A stretch of DNA of 64,000 bases from Vibrio pectenicida (GTDB lineage Bacteria; Pseudomonadota; Gammaproteobacteria; Enterobacterales; Vibrionaceae): contig AP024889.1 of NCBI GenBank assembly GCA_024347015.1, forward strand, positions 2,542,001 to 2,606,000, read 5' to 3'. The translations under genes were made by a program, and so were the position numbers. Under the pieces are notes generated by a model. The model worked only from the letters and a program-made list of their open reading frames with translations. It was not told the DNA's origin and searched no databases. Of the stretch, positions 20,407 to 29,237 are shown piece after piece. Within the stretch, counting starts at the first letter, position 1. Each line of letters opens with the position of its first letter.

Positions 20407-20540
20407 TGTATCACCGTGAAAATATGAACCACTCTAGAGAGAAATGATAACCTTCTTATACACAAAGCTAAAGGTTTTAGTTTCCAGCTTACTCTGCTTC
20501 TGCGACAATTTATCTTATCAATTCCCATATCTTTACAAAT

Positions 20541-21671
20541 ATGAAAACTGAACTTGCGCTTTTTGACCGTACCTTAACCCTGCACAGATTCCCGAAAAGG
20601 AATAATGAGACACTTCAAGCATGGGATGCTGGAGACGAGTACCTCATTAGCTATATGGAAGAATTGAACGTTGAACCAGGTAAACACATCTTGATTCTCA
20701 ATGATAGTTTTGGCGCATTGAGCTGTTGGCTTACGCACAAACATCGTGTAACCATGATGAGTGATTCATATATTGCTCACCAAGGTACTATTAAAAATAT
20801 CGAAGGCAACCAGTGTGAAGGTATCACCCTGTCTAATACCATAACTAATATTCCAGACAATGTAGATTACGTACTCATCCAAATCCCAAGAAACAATCGC
20901 CACCTCATATGGCAGTTAAGTCAATTAAGACACGCCCTTGATAAGACAGTACCTATCATTGCCGTGAATAAGGCGAAAGATATCCACACCTCAACGCTAA
21001 AGTTGTTCGAGAAATACCTCGGCAGCACCCATACATCACTGGCCTGGAAAAAACATCGCTTAGTTTTTTCTAAAGCTGACAGTCCTAATGCTCTGGCTAT
21101 AGATCCTGTCACCCAGTGGGGGGTTGAGCAATATGGTTTTGAAGTCAAGAACCTACCTAATGTTTACTCTGGAGAAAAGCTTGATCAAGGGGCGCAATTT
21201 ATACTTGATTACTTACCAAAAGGATTAACAACTGAGCGGGTAATAGATCTTGGATGTGGAAACGGTGTACTGTCAGTTAAGCTAGGGCTTGATAATCCAA
21301 ATGTGCAGCTCACATGCGTAGACGAAAGTTTTATGGCAACAAGCTGCGCAAAAAATAATTTACTCAATTCCCTAGGGATAAAAAGAAATTTCAAGTGTGT
21401 CACCAATAATTGTCTTGATGGATTCAGAGATAATAGCGCGGAGCTGGTTTTGTGTAATCCTCCCTTTCATCAACAACAGGCTATTACCGATCACATTGCA
21501 TGGCAAATGTTCTGTGATGCAAAGCATGTTCTTTGCAATGAGGGGAAATTATTAGTTATCGGTAACCGTCACCTCGGCTACGATGTGAAGTTATCCAAGT
21601 TGTTTGGAAAATCTAAGATCAAACTTATCGCCTCAAATAATAAATTTGTTATTTTACAGGCAACTAAATAG
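20541..21671 (+). CDS. rlmG: 23S rRNA (guanine-1835-N2)-methyltransferase
   Basis: The 376-residue protein has a degenerate N-terminal methyltransferase-like half and a C-terminal catalytic half with VIDLGCGNGVLSVKLG (SAM-binding motif I, about residues 232-247) and LCNPPFHQQQA (the N-P-P-[FY] motif of N-methyltransferases). This two-domain design and length fit RlmG, which modifies G1835 of 23S rRNA. It is divergent from bolA and followed 48 bases later by the YajG-like lipoprotein gene. Confidence 0.9.
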   Translation: MKTELALFDRTLTLHRFPKRNNETLQAWDAGDEYLISYMEELNVEPGKHILILNDSFGALSCWLTHKHRVTMMSDSYIAHQGTIKNIEGNQCEGITLSNTITNIPDNVDYVLIQIPRNNRHLIWQLSQLRHALDKTVPIIAVNKAKDIHTSTLKLFEKYLGSTHTSLAWKKHRLVFSKADSPNALAIDPVTQWGVEQYGFEVKNLPNVYSGEKLDQGAQFILDYLPKGLTTERVIDLGCGNGVLSVKLGLDNPNVQLTCVDESFMATSCAKNNLLNSLGIKRNFKCVTNNCLDGFRDNSAELVLCNPPFHQQQAITDHIAWQMFCDAKHVLCNEGKLLVIGNRHLGYDVKLSKLFGKSKIKLIASNNKFVILQATK

Positions 21672-21719
21672 TTCACTACCATGTCTCTAAATTTAGAGCG
21701 ACGATTAAAGGAAGTCATA

Positions 21720-22289
21720 ATGAGAAAACTGTTTCTGACCGCGTCAGTGGCTTTACTTGCTGCATGTTCATCTCCTCAGCAAGAGCAACTAAACTTTATA
21801 CCTCAGCCAGTTCTGAGCAATAATAACCTTGTTCAAGACGCAAGCTTCACACTAACAAGTAAAGATGTTCGTTCAGCTCAATATGTTGCACTAATAGATA
21901 GTGGTCGTTCAAATATTGAGCCCATACACTCCAAGCAAAATATCCGAATTAGTATTGAAAATGCCTTGCTGGAACAGTTTCAATCCCAGGGTTTTCGCAG
22001 TACCGTAAATAGTGAAAATTCGGTTCGCATTGAAATACAAGAAGCATTAGTTTCCGTCAAGCACTCTGTAATGGAAAACCAGATGGACGGTAAAGTCGTG
22101 TTAGAAATTACCGCGGAAACTCCCAAAGGTAAACTAGTAAAAACTTATACTGGTACTGCCAAACGAAATGGCGTTCTCAGTGCCTCAGAAGATGAGATTG
22201 GCATGGTGCTCAATGACGTTACTAATATAGTACTTAAAGAAGTCGCCAACGATAGAGAACTTACAAACTACATGCAGGAGCGCTTCTAA
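21720..22289 (+). CDS. YajG-family lipoprotein
   Basis: The ATG at 21720 is preceded by AAAGGAAG and begins MRKLFLTASVALLAACSSPQ, a lipoprotein signal with lipobox LAAC (Cys16). The mature 174-residue part carries FTLTSKDVRSAQYVALIDSG and a repeated beta/alpha pattern typical of YajG/DUF-type outer-membrane lipoproteins. Function is unknown; in enterics yajG lies next to ampG, and here an AmpG-like gene follows two genes on, supporting the assignment. Its TAA overlaps the next ATG (TAATG), so the cyclophilin gene is translationally coupled. Confidence 0.85.
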   Translation: MRKLFLTASVALLAACSSPQQEQLNFIPQPVLSNNNLVQDASFTLTSKDVRSAQYVALIDSGRSNIEPIHSKQNIRISIENALLEQFQSQGFRSTVNSENSVRIEIQEALVSVKHSVMENQMDGKVVLEITAETPKGKLVKTYTGTAKRNGVLSASEDEIGMVLNDVTNIVLKEVANDRELTNYMQERF

Positions 22290-22846
22290 TGTGGAAAGTA
22301 ATAATCGCTTCACTTGCACTTTTCAGTAGTTTAGCCTTTGCTGGCCCTAAAGTCGTTTTTGAAACAACCTTGGGAGCATTTACCGTTGAACTAGATGAAC
22401 AAAAGGCACCTATTACTGTCGCTAATTTTAAAAAATATGTCGAAGACGGCAGCTATGTAGGCACACAATTTCACCGGGTTATCCCTGGGTTTATGGCTCA
22501 AGGTGGTGGGCTAGACAAGGACATGAAAGCTGTGCCTACATACAGCCCGATTAAAAATGAGGCATCAAACGGACTAAAGAATGAGGTGGCAACTATTGCC
22601 ATGGCCAGAACTCGCAACCCAAATTCTGCCACTCGACAATTTTTTATCAATTATAACAATAATGAATACCTGAATTTTCGCAACGATGAACAAAACTCAT
22701 CTGCAGGCTATGCTGTATTTGGCAAAGTCACTAGGGGATTTGAAACCGTGAAGAAAATGAGTGAGGTCCCCACAACCACAAAAAGCAATTTTCAAAATGT
22801 GCCTGAAACAGCCATCATCATCACTAAAGCGACTTTAATACCCTAA
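22289..22846 (+). CDS. Periplasmic cyclophilin-type peptidyl-prolyl isomerase
   Basis: The 185-residue protein has a cleavable signal peptide (MWKVIIASLALFSSLAFA) and a complete cyclophilin domain with FHRVIPGFMAQGGG, NPNSATRQFFIN and YAVFGKVTRG. It catalyses cis-trans isomerisation of prolyl bonds during folding of exported proteins, like PpiA. It overlaps the YajG-like lipoprotein gene by one base. A degenerate copy of its last codons plus terminator lies 155 bases downstream. Confidence 0.9.
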   Translation: MWKVIIASLALFSSLAFAGPKVVFETTLGAFTVELDEQKAPITVANFKKYVEDGSYVGTQFHRVIPGFMAQGGGLDKDMKAVPTYSPIKNEASNGLKNEVATIAMARTRNPNSATRQFFINYNNNEYLNFRNDEQNSSAGYAVFGKVTRGFETVKKMSEVPTTTKSNFQNVPETAIIITKATLIP

Positions 22847-22852
22847 AATTTA

Positions 22853-22882
22853 GCTCTGACCTGACCGGTCGGAGCATTTTGT
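22853..22882 (+). terminator. Terminator after the cyclophilin gene
   Basis: GCTCTGACC (22853-22861) and GGTCGGAGC (22867-22875) pair with one T-G wobble over a five-base loop, followed by ATTTTGTT. Confidence 0.75.
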
Positions 22883-22956
22883 TACTACCTTTCTATTTAT
22901 TAAAAATATTTATTACGGGGTTTTATTTATTAAAAAAAGACAAGTAATTTATCTTG

Positions 22957-23075
22957 ACGTATTCGAGACAACCATTATTATCACCAAAGATACTTAGACC
23001 GCTTCAAAGCCCTAAACCTATAGCTCCAACCTGATAGGCTAGAGTTTTCTATTACTATTTTTCTATTACTTAAGA
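22957..23075 (+). pseudogene. Degenerate duplicate of the cyclophilin gene 3' end and terminator
   Basis: The stretch parallels 22800-22895: ACCATTATTATCACCAAAG mirrors GCCATCATCATCACTAAAG (the coding end TAIIITKATL) and is followed by a copy of the terminator region (AGCTCCAACCTGATAGGCTAGAG against AGCTCTGACCTGACCGGTCGGAGC) and by TTTCTATTACT. It cannot encode a protein (stop TAG near 22995) and looks like the last remains of a tandemly duplicated cyclophilin gene. Similarity was judged by eye. Confidence 0.6.
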
Positions 23076-23098
23076 ATACACTCTATTAGGATGAGTTC

Positions 23099-24481
23099 AT
23101 GTCAACCAATTCCTGTTCAAACTCATGGCTAGCAACTCTCCGTAGCTACTTAGATAAACGATTACTTTGGGTCTTCATGCTCGGCTGCTCTAGCGGCTTT
23201 CCATGGGTTCTTATCGGTTCTAATATGTCCGGTTGGCTCAAAGATGCTGGCCTTACACGAGCAGCCATTGGTTATTTTGGCAGCGTATTTGTCGTCTATG
23301 CGATCAATTTTCTTTGGGCGCCACTGGTTGATCGGGTCAAACTTCCACTGCTGCATACATTGTTAGGACAGAGAAGAAGTTGGATTTTCTTCTGCCAATC
23401 TATAGTCTTGAGTTGCACCTTAATGATCGCAGGAGTCAATCCAGCAGAAAACTTACTCTTCACGTCCATGCTCGCTCTTGGTATTGCAATTGCTTCAGCT
23501 ACTCAGGATATTGCTATCGATGCCTTTCGAATTGACACTTTCCCTAAATCAGATTCTTCTAAATTGCCACAAGCCTCGGCAATGGCAATTATTGGATGGT
23601 GGACAGGATACTCTCTCCCCGGATACTTAGCCTTTATAAACGCCGACTCTATTGGTTGGAATGGCGTTTACTATGGTATGACAATGTTCGTGGCTATTCT
23701 TATGGTTTTCACTCTTCTCGTTACTGAACCAAAGACCAACCGTGAAAAATTACAGGAACAAGCAGAGCAACGTCACTCTGAAGTGATGGGTTCAAAAGCT
23801 TTTTCATGGTTAACAGTTACCGTTATCGAACCCTTCCTTGATTTTTTCAGAAGTAATGGGACCAGAGTAGCCGTAACTCTGCTGCTATTTGTTTTCCTAT
23901 TCAAAATAGGAGAGGCTTTCCTTGGACGCATGTCCATTCCTTTCTATAAAGAGATTGGATTTAGCAATGAACAAATAGGCTACTACTCTAAATTAATCGG
24001 TTGGGGAGCAACTATTGTCTTCACTTTAGTAGGTAGCATGTTTAACGTTCGTTTTGGAATAGTACGTGGATTAATGATAGGCGGCATTACAATGTCGGTC
24101 AGTAACCTAATGTTTGCTTGGATAGCCTCTGTAGGACCAAATGAACACATTTTCTTGGCAACTATCTTAGTCGACAACTTCACAACTGCATTTTCAACTG
24201 TCGCATTTGTATCTTTCCTAACAGTCCTTACAGGGCAAGCTTTTTCCGCAACTCAATATGCCTTACTTGCGTCATTAGGTAATTTGGGGCGTACAACGCT
24301 AGCATCGTTTAGCGGCGAACTGGTCGACTACCTAAACGATTGGTCCATGTTCTTTATTATTACTTGTTTGATGGTGATTCCGAGCTTAATTATGCTGTAT
24401 TCACTCCGGCATTACTTCACCGATTTATTAAACAAGGCTCAACAAAAAGATGTGAAAGTGAATCAGAGTCTGGACAAATAA
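23099..24481 (+). CDS. AmpG-like muropeptide permease (MFS)
   Basis: The 460-residue protein has about 12 membrane helices and AmpG-family features: SSGFPWVLIGSNMSGWLKDAGLTRAAIGYFG near the N-terminus and ATQDIAIDAFRID (about residues 137-149). AmpG imports anhydro-muropeptides released from peptidoglycan for recycling. The neighbouring YajG lipoprotein is the enteric ampG partner. A factor-independent terminator follows immediately. Substrate inferred from family only. Confidence 0.85.
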   Translation: MSTNSCSNSWLATLRSYLDKRLLWVFMLGCSSGFPWVLIGSNMSGWLKDAGLTRAAIGYFGSVFVVYAINFLWAPLVDRVKLPLLHTLLGQRRSWIFFCQSIVLSCTLMIAGVNPAENLLFTSMLALGIAIASATQDIAIDAFRIDTFPKSDSSKLPQASAMAIIGWWTGYSLPGYLAFINADSIGWNGVYYGMTMFVAILMVFTLLVTEPKTNREKLQEQAEQRHSEVMGSKAFSWLTVTVIEPFLDFFRSNGTRVAVTLLLFVFLFKIGEAFLGRMSIPFYKEIGFSNEQIGYYSKLIGWGATIVFTLVGSMFNVRFGIVRGLMIGGITMSVSNLMFAWIASVGPNEHIFLATILVDNFTTAFSTVAFVSFLTVLTGQAFSATQYALLASLGNLGRTTLASFSGELVDYLNDWSMFFIITCLMVIPSLIMLYSLRHYFTDLLNKAQQKDVKVNQSLDK

Positions 24482-24485
24482 ATAA

Positions 24486-24523
24486 AACAGGCTTGGTAGT
24501 TCAAAATACCAAGCCTTTTTATT
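24486..24523. terminator. Bidirectional terminator between ampG-like gene and chrR-like gene
   Basis: AGGCTTGGTA (24489-24498) and TACCAAGCCT (24507-24516) form a perfect 10-bp stem with an eight-base loop; a T run follows on the plus strand. Confidence 0.85.
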
Positions 24524-24532
24524 TCTCTCCAC

Positions 24533-25195
24533 TTACGGGTACATCCCCTTACCAAATAAGTTGAATATCCGCGCAACTCCTTGAGTGAATACCATTGGCT
24601 CGGTTAACACGGTAAGACACAAACAATCTTCATCAGCTTTAGTAAAAGGACTGTGTTTATCCGAAGCATCTTTAACCAAGTAGTCTCCGGCTTCGTAATG
24701 CCCTTCTTCGTCACTAAATCCACCATGCAAAATTAAAGTTGATTCAATTCCTTTGTGAGTATGTTGAGGAATTTTCACCCCTTCTGCAATGTATAATAAA
24801 TTGATTCGCACCGTATCACACACATCAATAGGCGCACTGAAGACCTTACCTCCGTAGCTTCGCCACTCTCCTATTTTATCTTCAAATCTAGACAGTGAGA
24901 GCGGCAAGGAAAACTGTTTACCGTGAATCTCAACCGATATAGGCTTCCTAAAACGCTTTATCGGCATCACATCAGGCTCAGATGCAATAATATTAGTAAA
25001 CATGGAGTCAAAACTTAGGTCTTGTTCTCCTTGAAGCAAGCTCAATTCTTCTCCAAAATGTTGTTCGTGGCTTAGAACTTTTGCTTTGCAGCTTTGGCAG
25101 TTTTCTAAATGAGTAGCAACGGCAAATCCATCAACTGAATTGAGCTCACCTGCCGCGTATGCTTTAAGAATTTTAAAATCAGGATGATAGCTCAT
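24533..25195 (-). CDS. ChrR-type zinc anti-sigma factor (cupin)
   Basis: The 220-residue protein has the ChrR two-domain layout. The N-terminal anti-sigma domain has His4, His29, Cys33 and Cys36 (ATHLENCQSC), matching the His/His/Cys/Cys zinc site of Rhodobacter ChrR. The C-terminal cupin has His146, His148, Glu152 and His182, again matching the second zinc site. In Rhodobacter ChrR releases the sigma factor RpoE in response to singlet oxygen. The gene overlaps the sigma gene by four bases (ATGA), so the two are translationally coupled. All metal ligands appear intact. Confidence 0.9.
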   Translation of the reverse strand: MSYHPDFKILKAYAAGELNSVDGFAVATHLENCQSCKAKVLSHEQHFGEELSLLQGEQDLSFDSMFTNIIASEPDVMPIKRFRKPISVEIHGKQFSLPLSLSRFEDKIGEWRSYGGKVFSAPIDVCDTVRINLLYIAEGVKIPQHTHKGIESTLILHGGFSDEEGHYEAGDYLVKDASDKHSPFTKADEDCLCLTVLTEPMVFTQGVARIFNLFGKGMYP

Positions 25196-25776
25196 AACCG
25201 TTCTACCTCCATAGAGTGACGTAATTTTTCAACCGCTAGTCTAAGTCTAGATTTCACTGTGCCCACAGGTATGTCGTACATCTCCGCAACTTGCTGATGG
25301 GGAAGCTCTTCCAGATAAACTGCTTGCACAACTTTTCGTTGAGCTTCGGGCAAAATACTTAAGAACTTAACTACCTGCTCTTTGAGCATTTCATGCTCAG
25401 GAGCGTAATCTTCAACACGATCTGGCGGACAAAAATCATCTGGCCAAATGTCCTCAGAATAAATGTGTAGCTCTTTTCCACGTTGTTTTCTAAGAGTATC
25501 AAAGCATAAGTTTCTCGCGATCGTGTAAATCCAGGTCGACAACGAGCTTTTACTACCATCAAATAGCTGACTTTTACGCCAAACTGTCGCCAATGTTTCT
25601 TGCACAAGTTCTAAAGCAACTTGCTCGTTTCCCATATGCTTAAATACAAACTGTTTGAGCCGCGGTGCAAAATGTGTAAATACTAGAGAAAACGCATCTT
25701 TATCCTGCTCTTTCACTCTCTCCATGTATTCACACCAATCTTGCTTAACAAACGACTTAGTGTCCTTGGATACCAT
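25192..25776 (-). CDS. ECF sigma factor (ECF11/RpoE-ChrR type)
   Basis: The 194-residue protein has sigma region 2 (SLVFTHFAPRLKQFV...LSTWIYTIARNLCFDTLRK) and region 4 (LPEAQRKVVQAVYLEELPHQQVAEMYDIPVGTVKSRLRLAVEKLR). Pairing with a ChrR anti-sigma places it with the RpoE/ECF11 group that responds to singlet oxygen and organic peroxide-type stress. A candidate autoregulatory promoter with TGATCG and CGTATG elements spaced by 16 bases lies upstream. The group assignment rests on the partner and domain pattern rather than on a search. Confidence 0.9.
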   Translation of the reverse strand: MVSKDTKSFVKQDWCEYMERVKEQDKDAFSLVFTHFAPRLKQFVFKHMGNEQVALELVQETLATVWRKSQLFDGSKSSLSTWIYTIARNLCFDTLRKQRGKELHIYSEDIWPDDFCPPDRVEDYAPEHEMLKEQVVKFLSILPEAQRKVVQAVYLEELPHQQVAEMYDIPVGTVKSRLRLAVEKLRHSMEVERL

Positions 25777-25805
25777 ATCGGGTTTCCTTGTGCGGGCTTT
25801 AACAT

Positions 25806-25833
25806 CATACGAACCAAAAACGTAAAGCGATCA
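25806..25833 (-). promoter_or_regulatory. Candidate ECF-type promoter of the sigma/anti-sigma operon
   Basis: On the minus strand TGATCG (25828-25833) and CGTATG (25806-25811) are separated by 16 bases and lie 30 bases upstream of the sigma gene ATG. RpoE/ECF11 promoters in alpha-proteobacteria carry a TGATCC-like -35, so autoregulation is plausible. A second TGATCG...CGTATTG pair with a shorter spacer lies a little further upstream. Confidence 0.45.
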
Positions 25834-25913
25834 TTTTAAAACCACATTATTCGTCATCAATACGCCATAATAATTACGATCAAACTACGGGTCATCTTTT
25901 TGCTATTTCAAGT

Positions 25914-26471
25914 TTAGCTGTCTATTGACAGAGAAAGAAACTCTATCGCCTCTCGGCAATCTCTCTGTAGCAGTAAAAAATCAACGTCTCTTTGTTTAAC
26001 TGGAAGTAACTCCAACCACCGCTGACACACCCAGCTTGCATCATCAAAGAAACATTGAGGGTGAAGCTCAGAAAACTGAGGAAAATGGCGGTAAACATCC
26101 TGAAGGTGATCGCTCAAATGCTGATGTTGCACCTCTATTTTTGAATAAGACCATGCGCTTAGCCATTCCACTTTTGCTTGTCTCAAACCATCATATTCAG
26201 ACCTAACCGAACCAATCCTAAATCGCTTAGTCCCTACAACAGTAACTCCTAACAAACCACCTTCAAGCACCTCAAAATCTACAATTTTAGCCAACGTTCC
26301 TACTGACGAAAGAACGGGCTCAGCGGATGGTGCATTGGTATCCAAAAGACAAACACCAAACGTGCCACCCGATTGACAAGCTTGCTTTATAAGCCTTTTA
26401 TATCTTGGCTCAAAGATTCGAAGTTTCATTTTCCCACTAGGCAACAGCATTGAACCTAGGGGAAAGAGCAT
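25914..26471 (-). CDS. Lon substrate-binding (LonN) domain protein
   Basis: The ATG at 26471 follows GAAGGA by six bases and begins MLFPLGSMLLPSGKMKLRIFEPRYKRLI, the conserved start of stand-alone Lon N-terminal (PUA-like) domain proteins; an in-frame start 33 bases upstream has no such support. The product is 185 residues and has only this domain plus a helical C-terminal tail, with no ATPase or protease part. A substrate-recognition or adaptor role is assumed for such proteins but not shown. Confidence 0.85.
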   Translation of the reverse strand: MLFPLGSMLLPSGKMKLRIFEPRYKRLIKQACQSGGTFGVCLLDTNAPSAEPVLSSVGTLAKIVDFEVLEGGLLGVTVVGTKRFRIGSVRSEYDGLRQAKVEWLSAWSYSKIEVQHQHLSDHLQDVYRHFPQFSELHPQCFFDDASWVCQRWLELLPVKQRDVDFLLLQRDCREAIEFLSLSIDS

Positions 26472-26817
26472 TATTTCCTTCACTATCAAACACCATTTAC
26501 CCATTTATATTGGTTTACGTCGCTGCATGAAATTCGATCAAATACAGTGAACTTGAAAGATATGCTGATATCAACCAAAAAATCGGCAAGCAAACGATAT
26601 CTTCAGCTACTTCATCAAAAAAATGCAAGTTCCATAAAATGAGGTTTAATGATTAAAAGTGTGACTTATATCAACAAAAAAGGGCAATATGTTATTTTTC
26701 ATCACTGATAAGTGATGCTTTTATCGCTATTATGCAGCCAGCCAAAATACAACGAAGATTGTACATTTCGGCACCATAACTACATTTTCATACCAAATAT
26801 ACATAGAGAGTCCCACT
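26472..26817. other. Divergent intergenic region, LonN gene / ompK
   Basis: About 345 AT-rich bases between divergent genes. ATCAACCAAAAAATCGG and ATCAACAAAAAAGGGC occur as loose repeats near 26570 and 26672. The ompK promoter and long leader must lie here. No gene or clear operator was recognised. Confidence 0.4.
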
Positions 26818-27642
26818 ATGCGTAAATCACTTTTAGCTCTTGGTGTTGTTGCTGCAATGTCTAGTACTGCTATGGCAGCCGACTACTCAGACGGTGATAT
26901 CCACAAAAACGATTACAAATGGCTTCAATTTAACCTGATGGGAGCCTTTAATGAAAAGGGTCCTGGTTCTGATTCTACCCATGACTACCTAGAAATGGAG
27001 TTTGGCGGTCGTTCAGGAATTTTTGACCTCTACGGGTATATTGATTATTTCAACATTACAGGTGACTCTGATAGTGATAAATCAGGCTCTGACAAGCTAT
27101 TTATGAAATTTTCACCACGTATGTCGCTTGACGCTGCTACTGGCAAAGATCTATCTTTTGGTCCTGTACAAGAGTTGTATATTGCGACAGAAAACATCTT
27201 TTATGGTGGTACTACAGAAGCACAATACAAAATTGGTGTGGGTTCTGATGTTATAGCTCCATGGCTAGGAAAAATAGGCTTGAACCTTTACGCTAACTAC
27301 GATAACTCACGAAAAGATTGGAACGGCTATCAGCTCTCTACTAACTGGTTTAAGCCTTTTTATCACTTTGATAATGGTTCATTTATTTCGTACCAAGGTT
27401 ACCTAGATTTCCAGTTCGACATGAAAGAGGAATATTCTCAATCTAGCACGGGGACAGCAATGTTTAATGGTATCTACTGGCACTCAGACCGCTTTGCTGT
27501 AGGTTATGGTTTAAAACTGTTTAAAGATGTATATGGCTTCGAAGATGGTACCAATCGTCCTTGGCCTGATGCAAACGGTAATTTCCCAGAGAATGAGTCT
27601 TCCGGTATTGGTCATTACGTATCGGTCACTTATAAGTTCTAA
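26818..27642 (+). CDS. ompK: OmpK, Tsx-like nucleoside-specific outer-membrane channel
   Basis: The 274-residue protein has a signal peptide (MRKSLLALGVVAAMSSTAMA) and a beta-barrel with alternating aromatic strands, ending in the outer-membrane signature VSVTYKF with C-terminal Phe. The start WLQFNLMGAFNEKG after the signal and the overall pattern match Vibrio OmpK, a Tsx-family porin for nucleosides that is known as the receptor of the broad-host vibriophage KVP40. It is monocistronic with its own hairpin terminator. Confidence 0.92.
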   Translation: MRKSLLALGVVAAMSSTAMAADYSDGDIHKNDYKWLQFNLMGAFNEKGPGSDSTHDYLEMEFGGRSGIFDLYGYIDYFNITGDSDSDKSGSDKLFMKFSPRMSLDAATGKDLSFGPVQELYIATENIFYGGTTEAQYKIGVGSDVIAPWLGKIGLNLYANYDNSRKDWNGYQLSTNWFKPFYHFDNGSFISYQGYLDFQFDMKEEYSQSSTGTAMFNGIYWHSDRFAVGYGLKLFKDVYGFEDGTNRPWPDANGNFPENESSGIGHYVSVTYKF

Positions 27643-27665
27643 ACCGACTTACGAGCTAAAATTTT

Positions 27666-27694
27666 TAAAATGGCACTCTTGAGTGCCATTTTTG
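27666..27694 (+). terminator. Terminator after ompK
   Basis: AATGGCACTC and GAGTGCCATT form an uninterrupted inverted repeat followed by TTTTGG, 26 bases beyond the ompK stop. Confidence 0.8.
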
Positions 27695-27754
27695 GTTGGC
27701 AATATATTTGTATCATCGTATTCTCTTGGTAAACTCGCATCTCTAGTTATTAAG

Positions 27755-28639
27755 ATGAATATCGTTATTGTTGGCCCAGGAGCTATTGGCTCTTTATGGG
27801 CATATAATTTGAATATTGCTGGCCATTCGGTCTCACTTTGGTCTCGGCAGCAAAACCCATCGATTTCTCTTCAATTAGATAATCATTCTGCCATTGAATT
27901 TAAGAATAATTATCGAGACAAGCTTGCATCAGCAGATGTTTTACTGGTTACAGTTAAGGCGCCTCAGGTACAATCAGCTATTAAATCAATGGCACTTAAC
28001 ATCCCCAAAGAAACCATTGTAGTCTTAATGCATAATGGTATGGGGACAGCAGAGACTATCAACACTTTATTACCGAATAACCCACTTGTGATTGCTATAA
28101 CCACACATGGGGCGTTTCGCCCAAAGCCTTTTCAAGTACAACATACAGGTAAAGGCCATACTCAATTAGGCGGGTACAACGATGCTGGTAAACGTTGTGA
28201 TTTTTTACAACCCGTATTTGAGCATGCGCTACCCAAGGCAACATGGCACTCTGATATCCTCAATCCAATTTGGCATAAGCTGGCGATAAATTGCAGCATC
28301 AACCCACTGACTGCGATCAATCAAGTCAAAAATGGACAGTTGTCTTGCCCAAATTATCAAAAAATAATCACTTCGTTGGCAGAAGAAATAAGCCAAGTTT
28401 TAAACGCTGAAGGTATACTTATAACTAGCGATAGTCTAATAAATAAGGTCAATCAGGTGATTGAGGCAACGTCTAAAAATCACTCGTCTATGCATCAAGA
28501 TATTTACCATAAGCGTCCAAGCGAGATAGACTTTATTACAGGTTACCTTTTACAAAGAGCAAAAGCGCATAACATCCTTGTGCCAATCAACGAAAAGCTC
28601 TTTCAACAAATTAAGCAGATTGAACAAAACCATGACTAA
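27755..28639 (+). CDS. panE: 2-dehydropantoate 2-reductase
   Basis: The ATG at 27755 begins MNIVIVGPGAIGSLWAYNL, with the dinucleotide-binding motif GPGAIG at residues 7-12; an upstream in-frame start would run through the ompK terminator. The 294-residue product contains the conserved Lys/Asn segment ILNPIWHKLAINCSINPLTAI and matches PanE, which reduces ketopantoate to pantoate with NADPH in pantothenate and CoA synthesis. Its last 8 bases overlap yajL. Confidence 0.9.
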   Translation: MNIVIVGPGAIGSLWAYNLNIAGHSVSLWSRQQNPSISLQLDNHSAIEFKNNYRDKLASADVLLVTVKAPQVQSAIKSMALNIPKETIVVLMHNGMGTAETINTLLPNNPLVIAITTHGAFRPKPFQVQHTGKGHTQLGGYNDAGKRCDFLQPVFEHALPKATWHSDILNPIWHKLAINCSINPLTAINQVKNGQLSCPNYQKIITSLAEEISQVLNAEGILITSDSLINKVNQVIEATSKNHSSMHQDIYHKRPSEIDFITGYLLQRAKAHNILVPINEKLFQQIKQIEQNHD

Positions 28640-29237
28640 AAAAGTACTGGTACCCATAGCTCCGGGTACGGAAGAGATGGAAGCCATCACTGTCATTGAT
28701 ATGATGGTACGAGCGGGCTATCAAGTCGTTGTTGCAAGTGCTGATTTCGAAGGTCAGTTGGCGATGAAAGCGTCGCGCGGAGTAACACTAACCGCTGATT
28801 GTAAACTGGTTGATATTGCTGACAACGAGTTTGACGCTATTATTTTATCTGGTGGCGTAGGAGGCTCTGAAGTCTTTCGCGATAGCACACTGCTAATCGA
28901 AATCGTTCGCCAACAAATGTATGAAGGTAAATTGGTTGCCGCTATCTGCGCGGCCCCAGCGTTAGTACTGGCCCATCATAACCTTTATCCAGATGCTCTT
29001 ATGACTTGTCACCCAAGTTTTGAATCACATATTGGTCAAGATAAGTGGCGAGCTAAACGAGTCACCTATGATGTCAATCATAATTTGCTCACGAGTCAAG
29101 GTCCCGGAACAGCTCTTGAGTTCGCAATGGAAATTATTATCAACCTATCTGGTAAAAAACATGCATGGGCCGTCGCTGAGCCTATGATCACTTTACCAAC
29201 TCTTCACTATCAGAAATTAGGTGGCGTTGAGTTATGA
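28632..29237 (+). CDS. yajL: DJ-1/PfpI family protein YajL
   Basis: The ATG at 28632 gives a 201-residue DJ-1-superfamily protein starting MTKKVLVPIAPGTEEMEA. The reactive cysteine sits in AAICAAPALVLAHHNL at the nucleophile elbow, with the conserved Glu in APGTEEME. YajL is a cytosolic chaperone/repair protein linked to oxidative and carbonyl stress and tRNA thiolation. It overlaps panE by 8 bases and csdA by 4 (ATGA), so the three genes form one translationally coupled operon. Confidence 0.92.
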   Translation: MTKKVLVPIAPGTEEMEAITVIDMMVRAGYQVVVASADFEGQLAMKASRGVTLTADCKLVDIADNEFDAIILSGGVGGSEVFRDSTLLIEIVRQQMYEGKLVAAICAAPALVLAHHNLYPDALMTCHPSFESHIGQDKWRAKRVTYDVNHNLLTSQGPGTALEFAMEIIINLSGKKHAWAVAEPMITLPTLHYQKLGGVEL

